The notes: generated by a model not told the origin, from the letters alone. Shown: positions 1-11,245, numbered from the stretch's first letter. The stretch is 64,000 nt of DNA from Prostheceraeus crozeri (GCA_907163375.1 CAJQUW010007240.1:558001-622000); one strand, 5' to 3'. A program made the numbers and translations.

Positions 1-961
1 CAGAAATGACTGCTGCTTTATTTCTTAAATTTTTCGGAAGTTTAAAGGAGCCTCGTCCAGAGTAGTTTTCTAATAAAGTGATTTTAAATAAGGCGGACTC
101 AATACCATCAAAAACGAGACCGCTATCGCGCTCGTTAAATTTATCTATGTTTAATTTTAATCCTTGGATATGAAAATTTATCCAAGACTAATAGTCTACA
201 ACTTCGGTTGCAGGAGAGGAGGGTATGTGAAACTCCAACCTCTCTACTATTTGACCAGTATGGTGGTCGATTTTTACATATTTTATTTTAAGATAGATGA
301 GCGCCTTCATCCTAAAACTGTCTAAATTGTTGAAGAGCGCTTCTATCAATGATGAATTTTGATGAAACCATTCCTCAAAGTTAGCAATGGTTTCTGAGGA
401 GTCCATCTGGTAGTTCCTCACTAAATTATTTATGGACACTTCAGTGAGTCGGATAGAGGAGGTGCTGTTAGTATAACTATCGTCACTGTGTGTATGTTGA
501 AGTCTGTGCGAAGATAGTTCAAAACGTGTCTCGAAAGACTGAGCGCACAAGTCGCAAGAAATGGAGACGACGTTAACAGAATCATCCCCACCTTCGGAGA
601 TTGATGCCGGCTTAGGTCGACAAACACCTCGCTTGATGTGTCGGGTGAGATCCCGCTTCCTCGTGAAGATGTGTCCACAGTCAGCACATTCCCGATCGTT
701 GCATTCCCGCGACAATGTTGACATGGAGTCGCTGTTGTTATCCAACTCGCTCGAGATGGGACTGGTATCACCTGAAAGAGAAATCATTCTATCATCTCTG
801 TTCAAGTCTCAGTGTATTGTTACAACCTACCTTGACTCAATAACTCTAAACTTTCCTCGAGAAGGGAGGGTGTTGGTGATGAAGTTGATGCCTGAAATTG
901 AGGAAGATGCTATTAGCCACACGTTTGAGGGAGATGAGAGAGGAAATTTTCAACTTACCAT
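1..961 (-). pseudogene. polB: Family B DNA polymerase (protein-primed, Polinton type), 5' end, broken
   Basis: Predicted exons on the minus strand are 961-959 (just the ATG, followed by GTAAGT), 891-831, and 771 running off the window. The last exon encodes two C2H2-like fingers and the N-terminal domain found in the intact copy at 52648-56622. The frame is closed by a TAG at about 186-188 where the intact copy has Glu (the codon after VVD plus one residue); homology continues beyond the stop to base 1. The two upstream mini-exons and introns are nearly identical to element C, whereas the exon-3 protein is clearly diverged from C. Family role: replication of the element from a terminal protein primer. 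Confidence 0.8.
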
Positions 962-1232
962 TTCAACGAAATCAAGTTTAAGGTTGATACTTCAGTCAAA
1001 TAATACGTCTCAAATTTGGAATTCACTATAGAGCAGTTCACTTGTACGCCTCAAATACAGAATTCGCTAGACAACAGTTCACTTATGCGTCTCAAAGACA
1101 GAGTGAAATGATACGGATGTCACTTTGCATATATACTTTCATATTCATCATTCATTGGCTGTTCATTCTGATTGGTTGCTTGTTGATACTTAAGAATTAG
1201 AAAACATTTCAAAGTCATTATTCACAGTCAAC
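962..1232. promoter_or_regulatory. Divergent promoter region between polB (-) and the 149-aa gene (+)
   Basis: The 271 bp between two start codons on opposite strands contain two ATTGG (inverted CCAAT) boxes at 1154-1158 and 1171-1175 and an alternating TATATA stretch near 1130-1136 readable on either strand. The same arrangement is found in element C at 56623-56861. It probably serves both genes. Transcription start sites are not determinable from sequence alone. Confidence 0.55.
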
Positions 1233-1682
1233 ATGACAAGCCCTCCGACAACACCAAACACAAAATTCTCTTCTCCATGCTCAACACCAAAGGCGCTCGT
1301 TGCACCAAACGCACCAACGAAGGGGAAGGTAGAGAAGGTGTACCGACTGGACAATATCAGAAAGTTGTCATTACCAGCGGACGACGAAGAGGAGAGTGTA
1401 TGTGAGAAGGAGTGTCCCGACTTAACAGGCGTGAGGTGGAAGTATCTCCAGTACGATACTGACGATGTGATGGAGATCACCAGCACGAAATTCCTCCACC
1501 AATTATGGGAGTGGTACACCCCTAACTCCCAGCCGCGAACTATGGAGGAGTGGGAGTATATTGACAAAGTGAGGCTCGCAGTGGAAGAACGATTAAAGCA
1601 ACTGAACTGTTCTTGTTATCTATGTGAAGCCAGACTCTGGGACGATATTGACGATGAAGACCTTTTGAAATACATGCCATAA
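1233..1682 (+). CDS. Polinton hypothetical protein, 149 aa (copy in element A)
   Basis: Single open exon starting MTSPPTTPNTKF, about 95% identical to 56862-57311 in element C, so it has stayed open in two copies. The first 40 residues are Pro/Thr/Ser rich and probably disordered. The middle is acidic (ADDEEE). The C-terminal half is rich in Trp and Tyr and contains a CxC...C pattern (CSCYLC) and an acidic tail. The TAA stop is embedded in CATAATAAATT, so the AATAAA polyadenylation signal overlaps the stop. It is divergent to PolB. No family recognised. Confidence 0.7.
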   Translation: MTSPPTTPNTKFSSPCSTPKALVAPNAPTKGKVEKVYRLDNIRKLSLPADDEEESVCEKECPDLTGVRWKYLQYDTDDVMEITSTKFLHQLWEWYTPNSQPRTMEEWEYIDKVRLAVEERLKQLNCSCYLCEARLWDDIDDEDLLKYMP

Positions 1683-1734
1683 TAAATTTTTATTTCATAT
1701 TATCTTTGCTTTCATACTGAATTATTTGAATGGG

Positions 1735-2764
1735 GCTTCAGTGGATGATTTAACCATGTATACATTTTCATTTGGAAATAGTAGCACGCTTAGTCTAACT
1801 TGTAAATCTTAAAACATTTCATATGGATGATGATGATAGATGAAATAGTGTCAAATAAAATTAAGATAGCTTACACTTCTGATACAGGGATAGCAATCGA
1901 CTGCGATCCATGTGTAAAGAGCTTGTTAGACTACGGATGGGCTTAAGTGGATGATTTAACCATGTATACTTTTTCATTTGGAAATAGTAGCACGCTTAGT
2001 CTAACTTGTAAATCTTAAAACATTTCATATGGACGATGATGATAGATGAAATAGTGTCAAATAAAATTAAGATAGCTTACACTTCTGATACAGGGATAGC
2101 AATCGACTGCGATCCATGTGTAAAGAGCTTGTTAGACTACGGATGGGCTTAAGTGGATGATTTAACCATGTATACATTTTCATTTGGAAATAGTAGCACG
2201 CTTAGTCTAACTTGTAAATCTTAAAACATTTCATATGGATGATGATGATAGATGAAATAGTGTCAAATAAAATTAAGATAGCTTACACTTCTGATACAGG
2301 GATAGCAATCGACTGCGATCCATGTGTAAAGAGCTTGTTAGACTACGGATGGGCTTAAGTGGATGATTTAACCATGTATACATTTTCATTTGGAAATAGT
2401 AGCACGCTTAGTCTAACTTGTAAATCTTAAAACATTTCATATGGACGATGATGATAGATGAAATAGTGTCAAATAAAATTAAGATAGCTTACACTTCTGA
2501 TACAGGGATAGCAATCGACTGCGATCCATGTGTAAAGAGCTTGTTAGACTACGGATGGGCTTAAGTGGATGATTTAACCATGTATACATTTTCATTTGGA
2601 AATAGTAGCACGCTTAGTCTAACTTGTAAATCTTAAAACATTTCATATGGACGATGATGATAGATGAAATAGTGTCAAATAAAATTAAGATAGCTTACAC
2701 TTCTGATACAGGGATAGCAATCGACTGCGATCCATGTGTAAAGAGCTTGTTAGACTACGGAAGA
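1735..2764. repeat. 206-bp tandem repeat, five copies
   Basis: GGCTTAAGTGGATG recurs with exact 206-bp spacing (phase points 1735, 1941, 2147, 2353, 2559); the last unit ends near 2764. Copies differ by only a few bases. Each unit contains GATACAGGGATAGCAATCG and ATGATTTAACCATGTAT. Element C has the same array at 57363-57765 with two copies. It lies in the 3' flank of the 149-aa gene, before the stem-loop of the opposing coiled-coil gene. The 76- and 70-aa open frames at its end are not supported as genes. Confidence 0.95.
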
Positions 2765-2899
2765 GAGAAGTGTGTTATGTTGCGTGTGGCGCGTGAGTGT
2801 CCTCCCATTTCATTCCATTCATCATTTTTCTTCCCCTCTGCATTCCATATCCGAGGATATGTGGCGGGCTTGGGACTGCTTTAGCTGCATTAGAAGGTT

Positions 2900-2915
2900 G
2901 GCCCTTAAAAGAGCC
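2900..2915 (-). terminator. Histone-type mRNA 3' stem-loop after the coiled-coil gene (A)
   Basis: On the minus strand the sequence reads GGCTCTTTTAAGGGCC: a 6-bp stem (one G-U pair) and a 4-nt loop UUUA, agreeing with the metazoan histone consensus GGYYCUUYUNAGRGCC class. It starts 30 nt after the predicted stop of the coiled-coil gene. The identical 16-mer is in element B at 24297-24312. In histone mRNAs this element replaces the poly(A) tail and binds SLBP. A purine-rich downstream element is not obvious here. Confidence 0.7.
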
Positions 2916-2944
2916 CATGGGTCGTTCTCCGTCCACCTACACTA

Positions 2945-4088
2945 CTACTGCAAACACTCTGAAAGAAAAATAATAGGAGATTAGATGAGCTACAAAAATG
3001 ATTATGTTGAATAGACTTACTGGGAACCTTCTTTCTAACTTTTCTGACGAAGAAGTCATCAAGCTCTCCATTGATGTTCATCGTCATGTGGAGGCAGCGA
3101 ACTCCATCCCCCTCATAACACAACTGTGTTTCATTTAAGTCTCTGGAGATTGTAGGGGCATCACATACGTTATTCTCAAAGAGGGGAAGATAAACTTCAT
3201 ATACTCTCCTTTTTCGACACTTCAAACGCTCATGCAGTCGCTCCACTTCACCGTCAACCTCTTATTAATAACCTTCACCTCCTCCGTCTCCTTCACCACG
3301 CTTCGAATCCGCTCTATCCCTTCATCCTTCCTCGACACACTCGCCTGCAAACTCTCCACCAAACCTGTCTTCCTCATCAACTCGCTCCTTTCCGCCATCC
3401 ATTCCTTCTCCTTCTTTCTCAAGCTCTCCAACTCTTCCCTCGTTGCCCTATACCCCTCAACCTTCACCTTCAGCTCTTCATTCTCCTTCAAAACTTTTCT
3501 ATTATTACTTTCCAAAGCCATCACACGATCCTTCATTCTCACAAATACCTCCGTATCATACGCCTCTTGCTGCCGTGGCGATGACGCTGCCATCGGCTTA
3601 GCCACTTCCTCCCCCTCCCACTCTTCCTTCAAATCCGCTATATCCCCAAACAAATCTTCCATCACCGCATCCAAATCAACATCATCCTGCTTCTTCATTT
3701 TCGCTCTCAACTCAACTTCCTCACTCGAACTCCCATCACTCGAAATCACATCACTCGCATTCCTCACCACTTTCTCCCCAATCACGTCCTGAATCGTTGC
3801 CACCGCCTTTCTCACCTCTTCCCTTTCCAACAACTCTCCCACAAACCATGCCTTGAACCCCTTCTCTCCGATTTTCCCACTCTCACACTGCAAATGCGCC
3901 TTCATAAATTCCTTCTCATCCCCCATCACAGATTTCCGACAAGACACACACAACCTCAACATCACTTTCCTCTCATGGCCCATCGTCCCCTCTTTTTCTT
4001 TTAAATGCTTCTTCAGTTCGCTACCTCTCGCAATCTTGCCACAACTACACTTGCCAACCAACATCTTTGCGTTATTCGGTTTTGTCAT
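2945..4088 (-). pseudogene. Zn-finger/coiled-coil protein (A), frameshifted
   Basis: The start is ATG at 4088, a few bases after an intron acceptor (TTTACAG). The N-terminus has paired CxC and CxxC plus His motifs (CSCGK, CVSCRK, HLQC), a likely zinc-binding module. Residues about 190-290 are heptad-rich and charged. The frame shifts near 3235; the C-terminal part continues in another frame (KRRVYEVYLPLFENN, then CYEGDGVRCLH). A donor at 3020 joins to a tiny last exon 2958-2945, as in element B. It is homologous to 24342-25444 (closer) and 59344-60522 (more distant). Function unknown; a structural or DNA-organising role is only a guess. Confidence 0.7.
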
Positions 4089-4194
4089 GATAATTCTGTA
4101 AAGACAGAGTAAAATTTGATAGCAAGTGTTTATAGGATACTACTTGCTGATATGCATTGAAAGACTAAGTCACCAAACATTTGATAGCAAGTCA

Positions 4195-4400
4195 GCAACC
4201 GTTTGGGTGTTAAGCTCTTGAATCCGTTACAGGCATTACTCAGAGGGGATCTTATCCCAGCTCCAAGGCCTCGACCCACAAATCCAACCTCGATCGGACA
4301 GAGCGTGCGTCATATCACTGTGTTGGTATCCGGGCCCCAGTTTTGACATGAAAACCGGTGGAGTTATTTACAAGAGGAAACGACCCAAGTCACAGAGACT
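4195..4400. ncRNA. Conserved structured non-coding block in 5'-UTR intron (A)
   Basis: About 200 bases, GC-rich compared with the surroundings, are about 96% identical to 25975-26175 in element B although the adjacent protein genes are only moderately similar. It contains short self-complementary segments (GGGATCTTATCCC). It sits between a GTAAGT donor (minus, at 4712-4717) and the CTTTACAG acceptor before the coiled-coil ORF, so in the minus sense it is intronic. No open frame spans it. It could be an intron-encoded RNA, an enhancer, or an origin/packaging signal; sequence cannot decide. Confidence 0.4.
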
Positions 4401-4711
4401 CATAAACGACTGCTTTTTATTCAAAAACTTTAATTATTATCATTAAATATGAATTTAAATTTTTCAGTACTTTAGTACTACTCATAAAACGTTTATAAGT
4501 AGTCTGTCACCTTCAGCATAGCAAACGCTGTCGAATGTTTTTTGAATCAAGTCTAAAGGACTTGTAGAAGCAAAGTTATAGCCGTTTGAAATTTCGGCCT
4601 ACTATCATCAAATGGTCAGTCATGCTATACTGACTAACCTATAAGTCTGACACCTTAGCTGATATCAGCAATGTAAAGTCAGAAGTCCGATATCGGACCT
4701 CAAGAGAAACG

Positions 4712-4775
4712 ACTTACCTGTAGTCAGTTTCTCAACTTAGTGAAATTCCTCTCCCGATCCCGTTCTTATATACCC
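4712..4775 (-). promoter_or_regulatory. TATA promoter and 5'-UTR exon of the coiled-coil gene (A)
   Basis: On the minus strand TATATAA (4772-4766) is followed about 50 nt later by a CAG|GTAAGT donor (GTAAGT at 4717-4712). Element C has a matching TATATAAA at 61152-61145 and donor at about 61093. The transcript therefore starts just inside the subterminal repeats and reads inward. Confidence 0.55.
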
Positions 4776-4798
4776 TGTGAATATGCAATCGATAACAG

Positions 4799-6840
4799 GG
4801 AGGGGAGGTCAGTGAAATTTGAAAATTTGATGAAAAATGTTTTGGTGACGGTCCCAGGTCGAAATTCCACACTTTGGAAAATTTTCAAAATTTTACCCAT
4901 ACAAAGCCACTCTGACACTTAGGATTTTTTCAGGTGAGCGAGCTCCGACCTAAAATCTTGTAACCGCTCTAACTTTTGAACGAAGACAGATATGAACAAG
5001 CCGTTTCTTTCACTGAATTTGTCTCACTCTTAGCTTTCAAACGAGCTATGACACGACAAAATCCGTCCACTGGAAGCCAAAATTGAAGCGAGCTGTCCAG
5101 AGGGGGGGGGGTCAGTGAAATTTGAAAATTTGATGAAAAATGTTTTGGTGACGGTCCCAGGTCGAAATTCCACACTTTGGAAAATTTTCAAAATTTTACC
5201 CATACAAAGCCACTCTGACACAGGATTTTTTCAGGTGAGCGAGCTCCGACCTAAAGTCTTGTAACCGCTCTAACTTTTGAACGAAGACAGATAGGAACAA
5301 GCCGATTCTTTCACTGAATTTGTCTCACTCTTAGCTTTCAAACGAGCTATGGCACCACAAAATCCGTCCACTGGAAGCCAAGATTGAAGCGAGCTGTCCA
5401 GAGGGGGGGGAGGTCAGTGAAATTTGAAAATTTGATGAAAAATGTTTTGGTGACGGTCCCAGGTCGAAATTCCACACTTTGGAAAATTTTCAAAATTTTA
5501 CCCATACAAAGCCACTCTGACACTTAGGATTTTTTCAGGTGAGCGAGCTCCGACCTAAAATCTTGTAACCGCTCTAACTTTTGAACGAAGACAGATATGA
5601 ACAAGCCGTTTCTTTCACTGAATTTGTCTCACTCTTAGCTTTCAAACGAGCTATGACACGACAAAATCCGTCCACTGGAAGCCAAGATTGAAGCGAGCTG
5701 TCCAGAGGGGGGGGAGGTCAGTGAAATTTGAAAATTTGATGAAAAATGTTTTGGTGACGGTCCCAGGTCGAAATTCCACACTTTGGAAAATTTTCAAAAT
5801 TTTACCCATACAAAGCCACTCTGACACTTAGGATTTTTTCAGGTGAGCGAGCTCCGACCTAAAATCTTGTAACCGCTCTAACTTTTGAACGAAGACAGAT
5901 ATGAACAAGCCGTTTCTTTCACTGAATTTGTCTCACTCTTAGCTTTCAAACGAGCTATTGCACGACAAAATCCGTCCACTGGAAGCCAAGATTGAAGCGA
6001 GCTGTCCAGAGGGGGGGGGACGTCAGCGAAAATTTTTTCTCTCCGATGGCGTTCAAATTCACCAAACCGATGCAGAATTTCACGCTGAATCCGAATCTGG
6101 CCTCCGTTTTCTCATCCGATGGTTCGTTTGGGCGCTACACACCAAAACGTCCCAAATTCTAACTCTGTCGTTTTTTCGAAAAATGTTGAAAATTTTTTCT
6201 CGCCGATTGACTTGAAACTCACCTTACAGATAGAGAATTTCACGCTGATTCCAAATCTGAAATCCGTTTTCCAATCCGATGCTTCGTTTTGAAGCTACAG
6301 CCCAAAACGTCCCAAATTCTAACTCTGTCGTTTTTCGCCAATGTCCCAAAATCTTAAATGGCGTTTCACATCTAAACGAAGACAGATAGGAACAAGCCGA
6401 TTCTTTCAGTGAATTTGTCTCACTCTTAGCTTTCAAACGAGCTATGACACGACAAAATCCGTCCACTGGAAGCCAAAATCGAAGCGAGCTGTCCAGAGGG
6501 GGGGGACGTCAGCGAAAATTTTTCTCTCCGATTGACTTGAAACTCACCCTACCGATGCAGAATTTCACGCTGAATCCGAATCTGGCCTCCGTTTTCACAT
6601 CCGAGCACTCCTTCCACTCGAAACAACCCATTTTACAACCCAACATTCAGCAGATTGCACGAAAAACATCACACACTATAGCCTCAAGACAAAACCTGGC
6701 GGTCGCCCAAGACCACCACGACACTCTGTCGTTCCAGAGGGGGGGGGAGTCAGACCCGAAGCACCACGGCGGCCGACCACGACACTCTGCCGTTCCAGAG
6801 GGGGGGGCGCCGGTCGAGTGTTCGCCGTTTTCTTACTACT
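4799..6840. repeat. Right subterminal repeats and terminus of element A
   Basis: About 305-bp units (phase points near 4805, 5111, 5411, 5716) each contain a run of 8-10 G within CCAGAGGGGGGGG, the motif TTTTCAGGTGAGCGAGCTC, and a TTGAACGAAGACAGATA block. Later units (6000-6540) share the same G-run but diverge. The last 120 bp carry two shorter G-run units and finish TTACTACT at 6840. The same units, inverted, make up the left ends of B and C. Open frames inside are repeat artefacts. Confidence 0.9.
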
Positions 6841-7611
6841 AATGGAGGTATTAAAGCTGGGCCTTCCAATGTACCGAGTGTATCCGGCCTCTTGACTACA
6901 TTCTTTTTATGGAGAGATTAGAATAGCAAGATAATTTCTTCGCGTCAAATAACTCTATATGCTCGATATGCTGCTGACATATTTGTCATAACCAAGTTTC
7001 GAGAAGAATCGTTATCCATTCTTAATTCTATGGACAATCTTTACCAGAATATCAATTTTACTATTGAGCACCCTGCGGAACTAATGATGAATCTTTATCA
7101 TTATCAGATTTCTCCATCACTATCTGAAATGGTAACGCCAATTACAATTATTATCAGAAAATCGCTAAAAAGTTCTTGTCTGTCAATTACAATTCTGTAT
7201 TACCTATGCATCAAAAATAAATATTGCAAGAAACGAAAAACATAGAAGATTAATAAGATGCAGAGACATGAAATCTCAACACAAGCGTCTTCAAGAGTTT
7301 GAGGACTATAAATGACTATCCCAAGATTTTTTTAGATCAGAAAGTTTCCTCGAAACTCCCACCTTATAGAACACAACCTCAGGAATATTATTATTTTCAA
7401 ATTCCTTTTATCTCTGATGCATTTGATATTAAAGTTTTAACAGTTTTTCGATCTGAATTTACTTGCAAGAACATCACATCGCTCACTTACTCTCAGCACA
7501 TCATTCTATAGAAAACAACTCAAACATCTTCATTAAATATTTGTACTATATCTGATAACAAACTCATCTCATTTTTCTCATTTTAATCCACCAAAGGGAC
7601 TTAATCATAAA
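6841..7611. other. Flank between element A and the Penelope-like RT
   Basis: AT-rich sequence with scattered short open frames (60-70 codons) and no recognisable domain. It probably holds the decayed 5' part of the Penelope-like element that follows. No promoter or RNA gene was seen. Confidence 0.4.
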
Positions 7612-9214
7612 TTGGATACTCTCATCGACATTACTATGGACGAAATTGGAAATTTAAGAAATCGTTGCATTCAACCGAAATACAATTTAACTAAGTCTGA
7701 AAGAAACAGCCAAAAAATTTTGAAAGAAAATGATTCACTTCATATAACTAAGGCTGACAAAGGTGGAACAATGGTAGTACTAGACTACTCATTTTATAAA
7801 AATAGAATGTTAATGGAACATCTTTGTGACACGAGTACTTATATTCAAATTGAAAATTATAGCGTTCACAACACTCTATCTAGGATAAAAAATCTCATTA
7901 ATAGCTTTCAAGTCTGTAATTTTACAAAAAATGAGGTAGAATATCTCAGTCGTTTCAATTGCAAATTACCATACATATATGGTTTACCGAAGATCCACAA
8001 ACATGAGGAGGATTTTGATGAGTTGCATATTGACGAGTTTGGATGTGCAACGGTTGAACCACCGACAAATCTTGCATTCCGTCCAATCATATCGAGTACT
8101 TTTGCCCCTACAAGCCATCTAAGTGCTTTTATTGATGATATTTTAAAACCTATAGTACCTCTCTTACACAGCTACTGTAGAGACACCTATGATTTTTTGA
8201 AAAAACTGGAAGACTTCAAAAGAAAAGGATGCAATGCTAATAATGTTATCCTAGCCACTTACGACGTCACGTCACTCTATACTAATATTCCTTTATCGTT
8301 AGGAATGGATTCGATAGACTTCTGGTTAACTGAGAAATGCATGTACATACATGAAAGGTTCTCAAAAGAGTTCATTTTATCTGCAGTAAGACTAGTTTTG
8401 GAAAATAATTTCTTCTCATTCGAAGATCAAGTATATTTACAAATATCTGGAACAGCTATGGGTACAAAAATGGCCCCAACATGCGCCATCTTAGTCATGG
8501 GATACTTAGAAGAAAGAATGTACAAACTGGTCAGAAATTCCTTCCATCATGATATTGCAGATGTCATCAAAGACAGGTGGATTCGTTATATAGATGATTG
8601 CTTCATTATTTGGGATAAGAGTTTCGGAGACATAGAGGTTTTTAACGAAAGTTTGAATAGCCTCCATTATAATATAAATTTTGCTACCAATCAAAGTCTA
8701 GACAGAATAAGTTTTCTAGACGTGCTAATTTACAAAGACAAAATTTTAATGCAAAATTTAGAGACGGATATTTACCGAAAGAAGACTGATACCCAAAATT
8801 ATGTACATTTTCATTCGAATCACCCTAAACATGTTTTGAATAATGTTCCATGTGCGTTAGCGAAAAGAATTCTCAACATTGTCTCAAAAGAAGCTAACCA
8901 AAACAAATAGCTATCAGAATTAAGAGTAAAACTTTTAAAATTAAAGTACCCTCATGGTGTAATCCAATCTGGCTTCGATCGTGCTAGACAGCAAAGTGTG
9001 AATCCACGTATCTCGACAGCATCTCCGATTACAACTGATATTATTCCTTTTGTAAGCACATATAACAAGAACAATCCTGACGTCTTCAATAATGTGATTA
9101 AACCTGTCAGCAACAGCTTGAAGTTATGGATCCCTCTCAGAGGTATAAGATCATGAGGTCATGGAAACAACCTCCCTCACTTTTAAGCCTCCTAAGCAAA
9201 AGTAACCGACCAAC
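7612..9214 (+). pseudogene. Penelope-like element reverse transcriptase, truncated by Polinton B
   Basis: A 432-codon frame carries the Penelope RT landmarks: LPKIHK near residue 126, an aspartate motif in ATYDVTSLYTNIP, GTAMGTKMAPTCA, and YIDDCFIIW. After TAG at 8908-8910 the homology continues (IPFVSTYNKNNP) and then, in another frame, reaches a KQPPSLLSLLSK segment that runs up to base 9214, exactly where Polinton B begins. The GIY-YIG endonuclease that should follow is missing. The reading is that B inserted into, or replaced, the 3' part of this element. Confidence 0.85.
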
Positions 9215-9249
9215 AGTAGTAACCTCATTGCAGGCGCAAGGACAAAATG

Positions 9250-11245
9250 TGAAATGCTGACTCAGCCCCCCCCCTCTGGAAGGAAATGAGGGACATGGCC
9301 AAGGATATGCTGGGAGGAATGGGTCCGTGAGGAGAAAACTGTTCCCCCCCCTCGGCAGTGATCTTCCAGGTTTGGTTGTAGAGATGGTAGAAAGTGGTGC
9401 AATAGCTCATTTGAAAGCTAAGAGTGAGAAAAAGGCAGTGAAAAGCTCAGTTTGGGTTAATTTTCTTGGGTTTAGGGAGGAAAATGGCAGGAAACTGTCA
9501 GAGTTGGAAAAAGTCAGCTTTTGGAGGTTTTGGGATGAGAAAAGTCGTTTTTTGGGCAGAAGGAGTGCTCGGATGGGAAAATGGAGTGAAGATTCGGACT
9601 CTACGTGAAATTTTGGGTTAGGAAGGATGTTTCCAGCGACATTGGAGAGAAAAAGTTTTGAAGACCTACCCCCCCCCCTGCCAAACTTCCAACTTTGGTT
9701 GTAGAGATGGTAGAAAGTCGTGCAATAGCTCATTTGAAAGCTAAGAGTGAGAAAAAGGCAGTGAAAAGCTCAGTTTGGGTTAATTTTCTTGGGTTTAGGG
9801 AGGAAAATGGCAGGAAACTGTCAGAGTTGGAAAAAGTCAGCTTTTGGAGGTTTTGGGATGAGAAAAGTCGTTTTTTGGGCAGAAGGAGTGCTCGGATGGG
9901 AAAATGGAGTGAAGATTCGGACTCTACGTGAAATTTTGGGTTAGGAAGGATGTTTCCAGCGACATTGGAGAGAAAAAGTTTTGAAGACCTACCCCCCCCC
10001 CCCCTGCCAAACTTCCAACTTTGGTTGTAGAGATGGTAGAAAGTCGTGCAATAGCTCATTTGAAAGCTAAGAGTGAGAAAAAGGCAGTGAAAAGCTCAGT
10101 TTGGGTTAATTTTCTTGGGTTTAGGGAGGAAAATGGCAGGAAACTGTCAGAGTTGGAAAAAGTCAGCTTTTGGAGGTTTTGGGATGAGAAAAGTCGTTTT
10201 TCGGGCAGAAGGAGTGCTCGGATGGGAAAATGGAGTGCAAATTCGGACTCTACGTGAAATTTTGGGTTAGGAAGGATGTTTCCAGCGACATTGGAGAGAA
10301 AAAGTTTTGAAGACCTACCCCCCCCTGCCAAACTTCCAACTTTGGTTGTAGAGATGGTAGAAAGTCGTGCAATAGCTCATTTGAAAGCTAAGAGTGAGAA
10401 AAAGGCAGTGAAAAGCTCAGTTTGGGTTAATTTTCTTGGGTTTAGGGAGGAAAATGGCAGGAAACCGTCAGACTTCGAAAAGTCAGGTTTTGGAGGTTTT
10501 GGAGGTTTTGGGATGAGAAAAGTCGTTTTTCGGACAGAAGGAGGCCTCGGATGGGAAAATGGAGTGCAAATGCGGACGTTTTGGTCAAAGTTGGGTCTAG
10601 GAACTTCTTCCCAACTCAATCGGAGAGAAAAAGTTCTGACCCCCCCTCGGGAGACCTAGCTTCGATCTTGGCTTCCAGTGGACGGATTTTGTCGTTCCAT
10701 AGCTCGTTTGAAAGCTAAGAGTTAGACAAATTCACTGAAAGAAACGGCTTGTTCATATCTGCCTTCGTTTAGATGTGAGACGTCATTTAAGATTTTGGGA
10801 CCTTGACGAAAAACGACAGAGTTAGAATTTTGGACGTTTTGGGTTGTAGCTTCAAAACGAAGCATCGGATGGGAAAACGGATTTCAGATTTGGAATCAGC
10901 GTCAAATTCTGCATCTGTATGGTGAATTTGAAAGCAATCGGAGAGAAAAAGTTCTGACCCCCCCCCTCGGGAGACCTAGCTTCGATCTTGGCTTCCAGTG
11001 GACGGATTTTGTCGTGCCATAGCTCGTTTGAAAGCTAAGAGTTAGACAAATTTACTGAAAGAAACGGCTTGTTCATATCTGCCTTCGTCTAGATGTGAGA
11101 CGTCATTTAAGATTTTGGGAGATTGGTGAAAAACGACAGAGTTAGAATGTTTATGAAAATCGCTCCAGCGGGTGAAGCAAGCCTCGGACGAGTAAACAGA
11201 AACCAGATTAGGCATCAGCGTGTCATGTTGCACCTGAATGTCATT
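9250..11245. repeat. Left subterminal repeats of element B
   Basis: Four units of about 321-326 bp (phase TTGGTTGTAG at 9372, 9695, 10021, 10342) each end in a C-run of 6-13 bases. They are followed by two related units (from about 10655 and 10970) that match the 305-bp units of A and C in the opposite orientation. Length differences lie mainly in the C-runs. The 78-127-aa frames here arise from the repeats and are not counted as genes. Confidence 0.9.

Larger units (their letters stand above)
1..6840. mobile_element. Polinton/Maverick element A, right-hand part
   Basis: The left part lies outside the window. Visible gene order is PolB (minus), a 149-aa gene (plus), 206-bp tandem repeats, the coiled-coil gene (minus), then subterminal repeats ending at 6840 in ...CTTACTACT, the same terminal octamer as complete element C. 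The six bases after the end are AATGGA, the predicted target duplication; its partner is off the window. The copy is decayed: PolB has a stop codon and the coiled-coil gene a frameshift. Its left part resembles C and its right part B, so it looks like a recombinant. Confidence 0.85.

Noticed and set aside
3232-3792. Long plus-strand frame (186 aa) and similar ones at 24534-25307 and 59573-60343
   Set aside because: Each is the antisense shadow of a coiled-coil gene; Ser/Phe/Leu-biased sequence with no motif, explained by the Glu/Lys-rich codons on the other strand.
4195-4400. snRNA-like gene (ATTTGTGG Sm-site-like string on the minus strand)
   Set aside because: One short match without the expected promoter or stem arrangement; kept only as a generic conserved non-coding block.
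4799-6840. G-quadruplexes in the poly-G tracts
   Set aside because: Each tract is a single G-run with about 300 bp to the next, so an intramolecular quadruplex is not supported by sequence.
9327-10659. Repeated 78-127-aa frames on both strands
   Set aside because: They repeat with the 321-326-bp units and exist because the units lack stops; no domain and poly-C tracts run through them.
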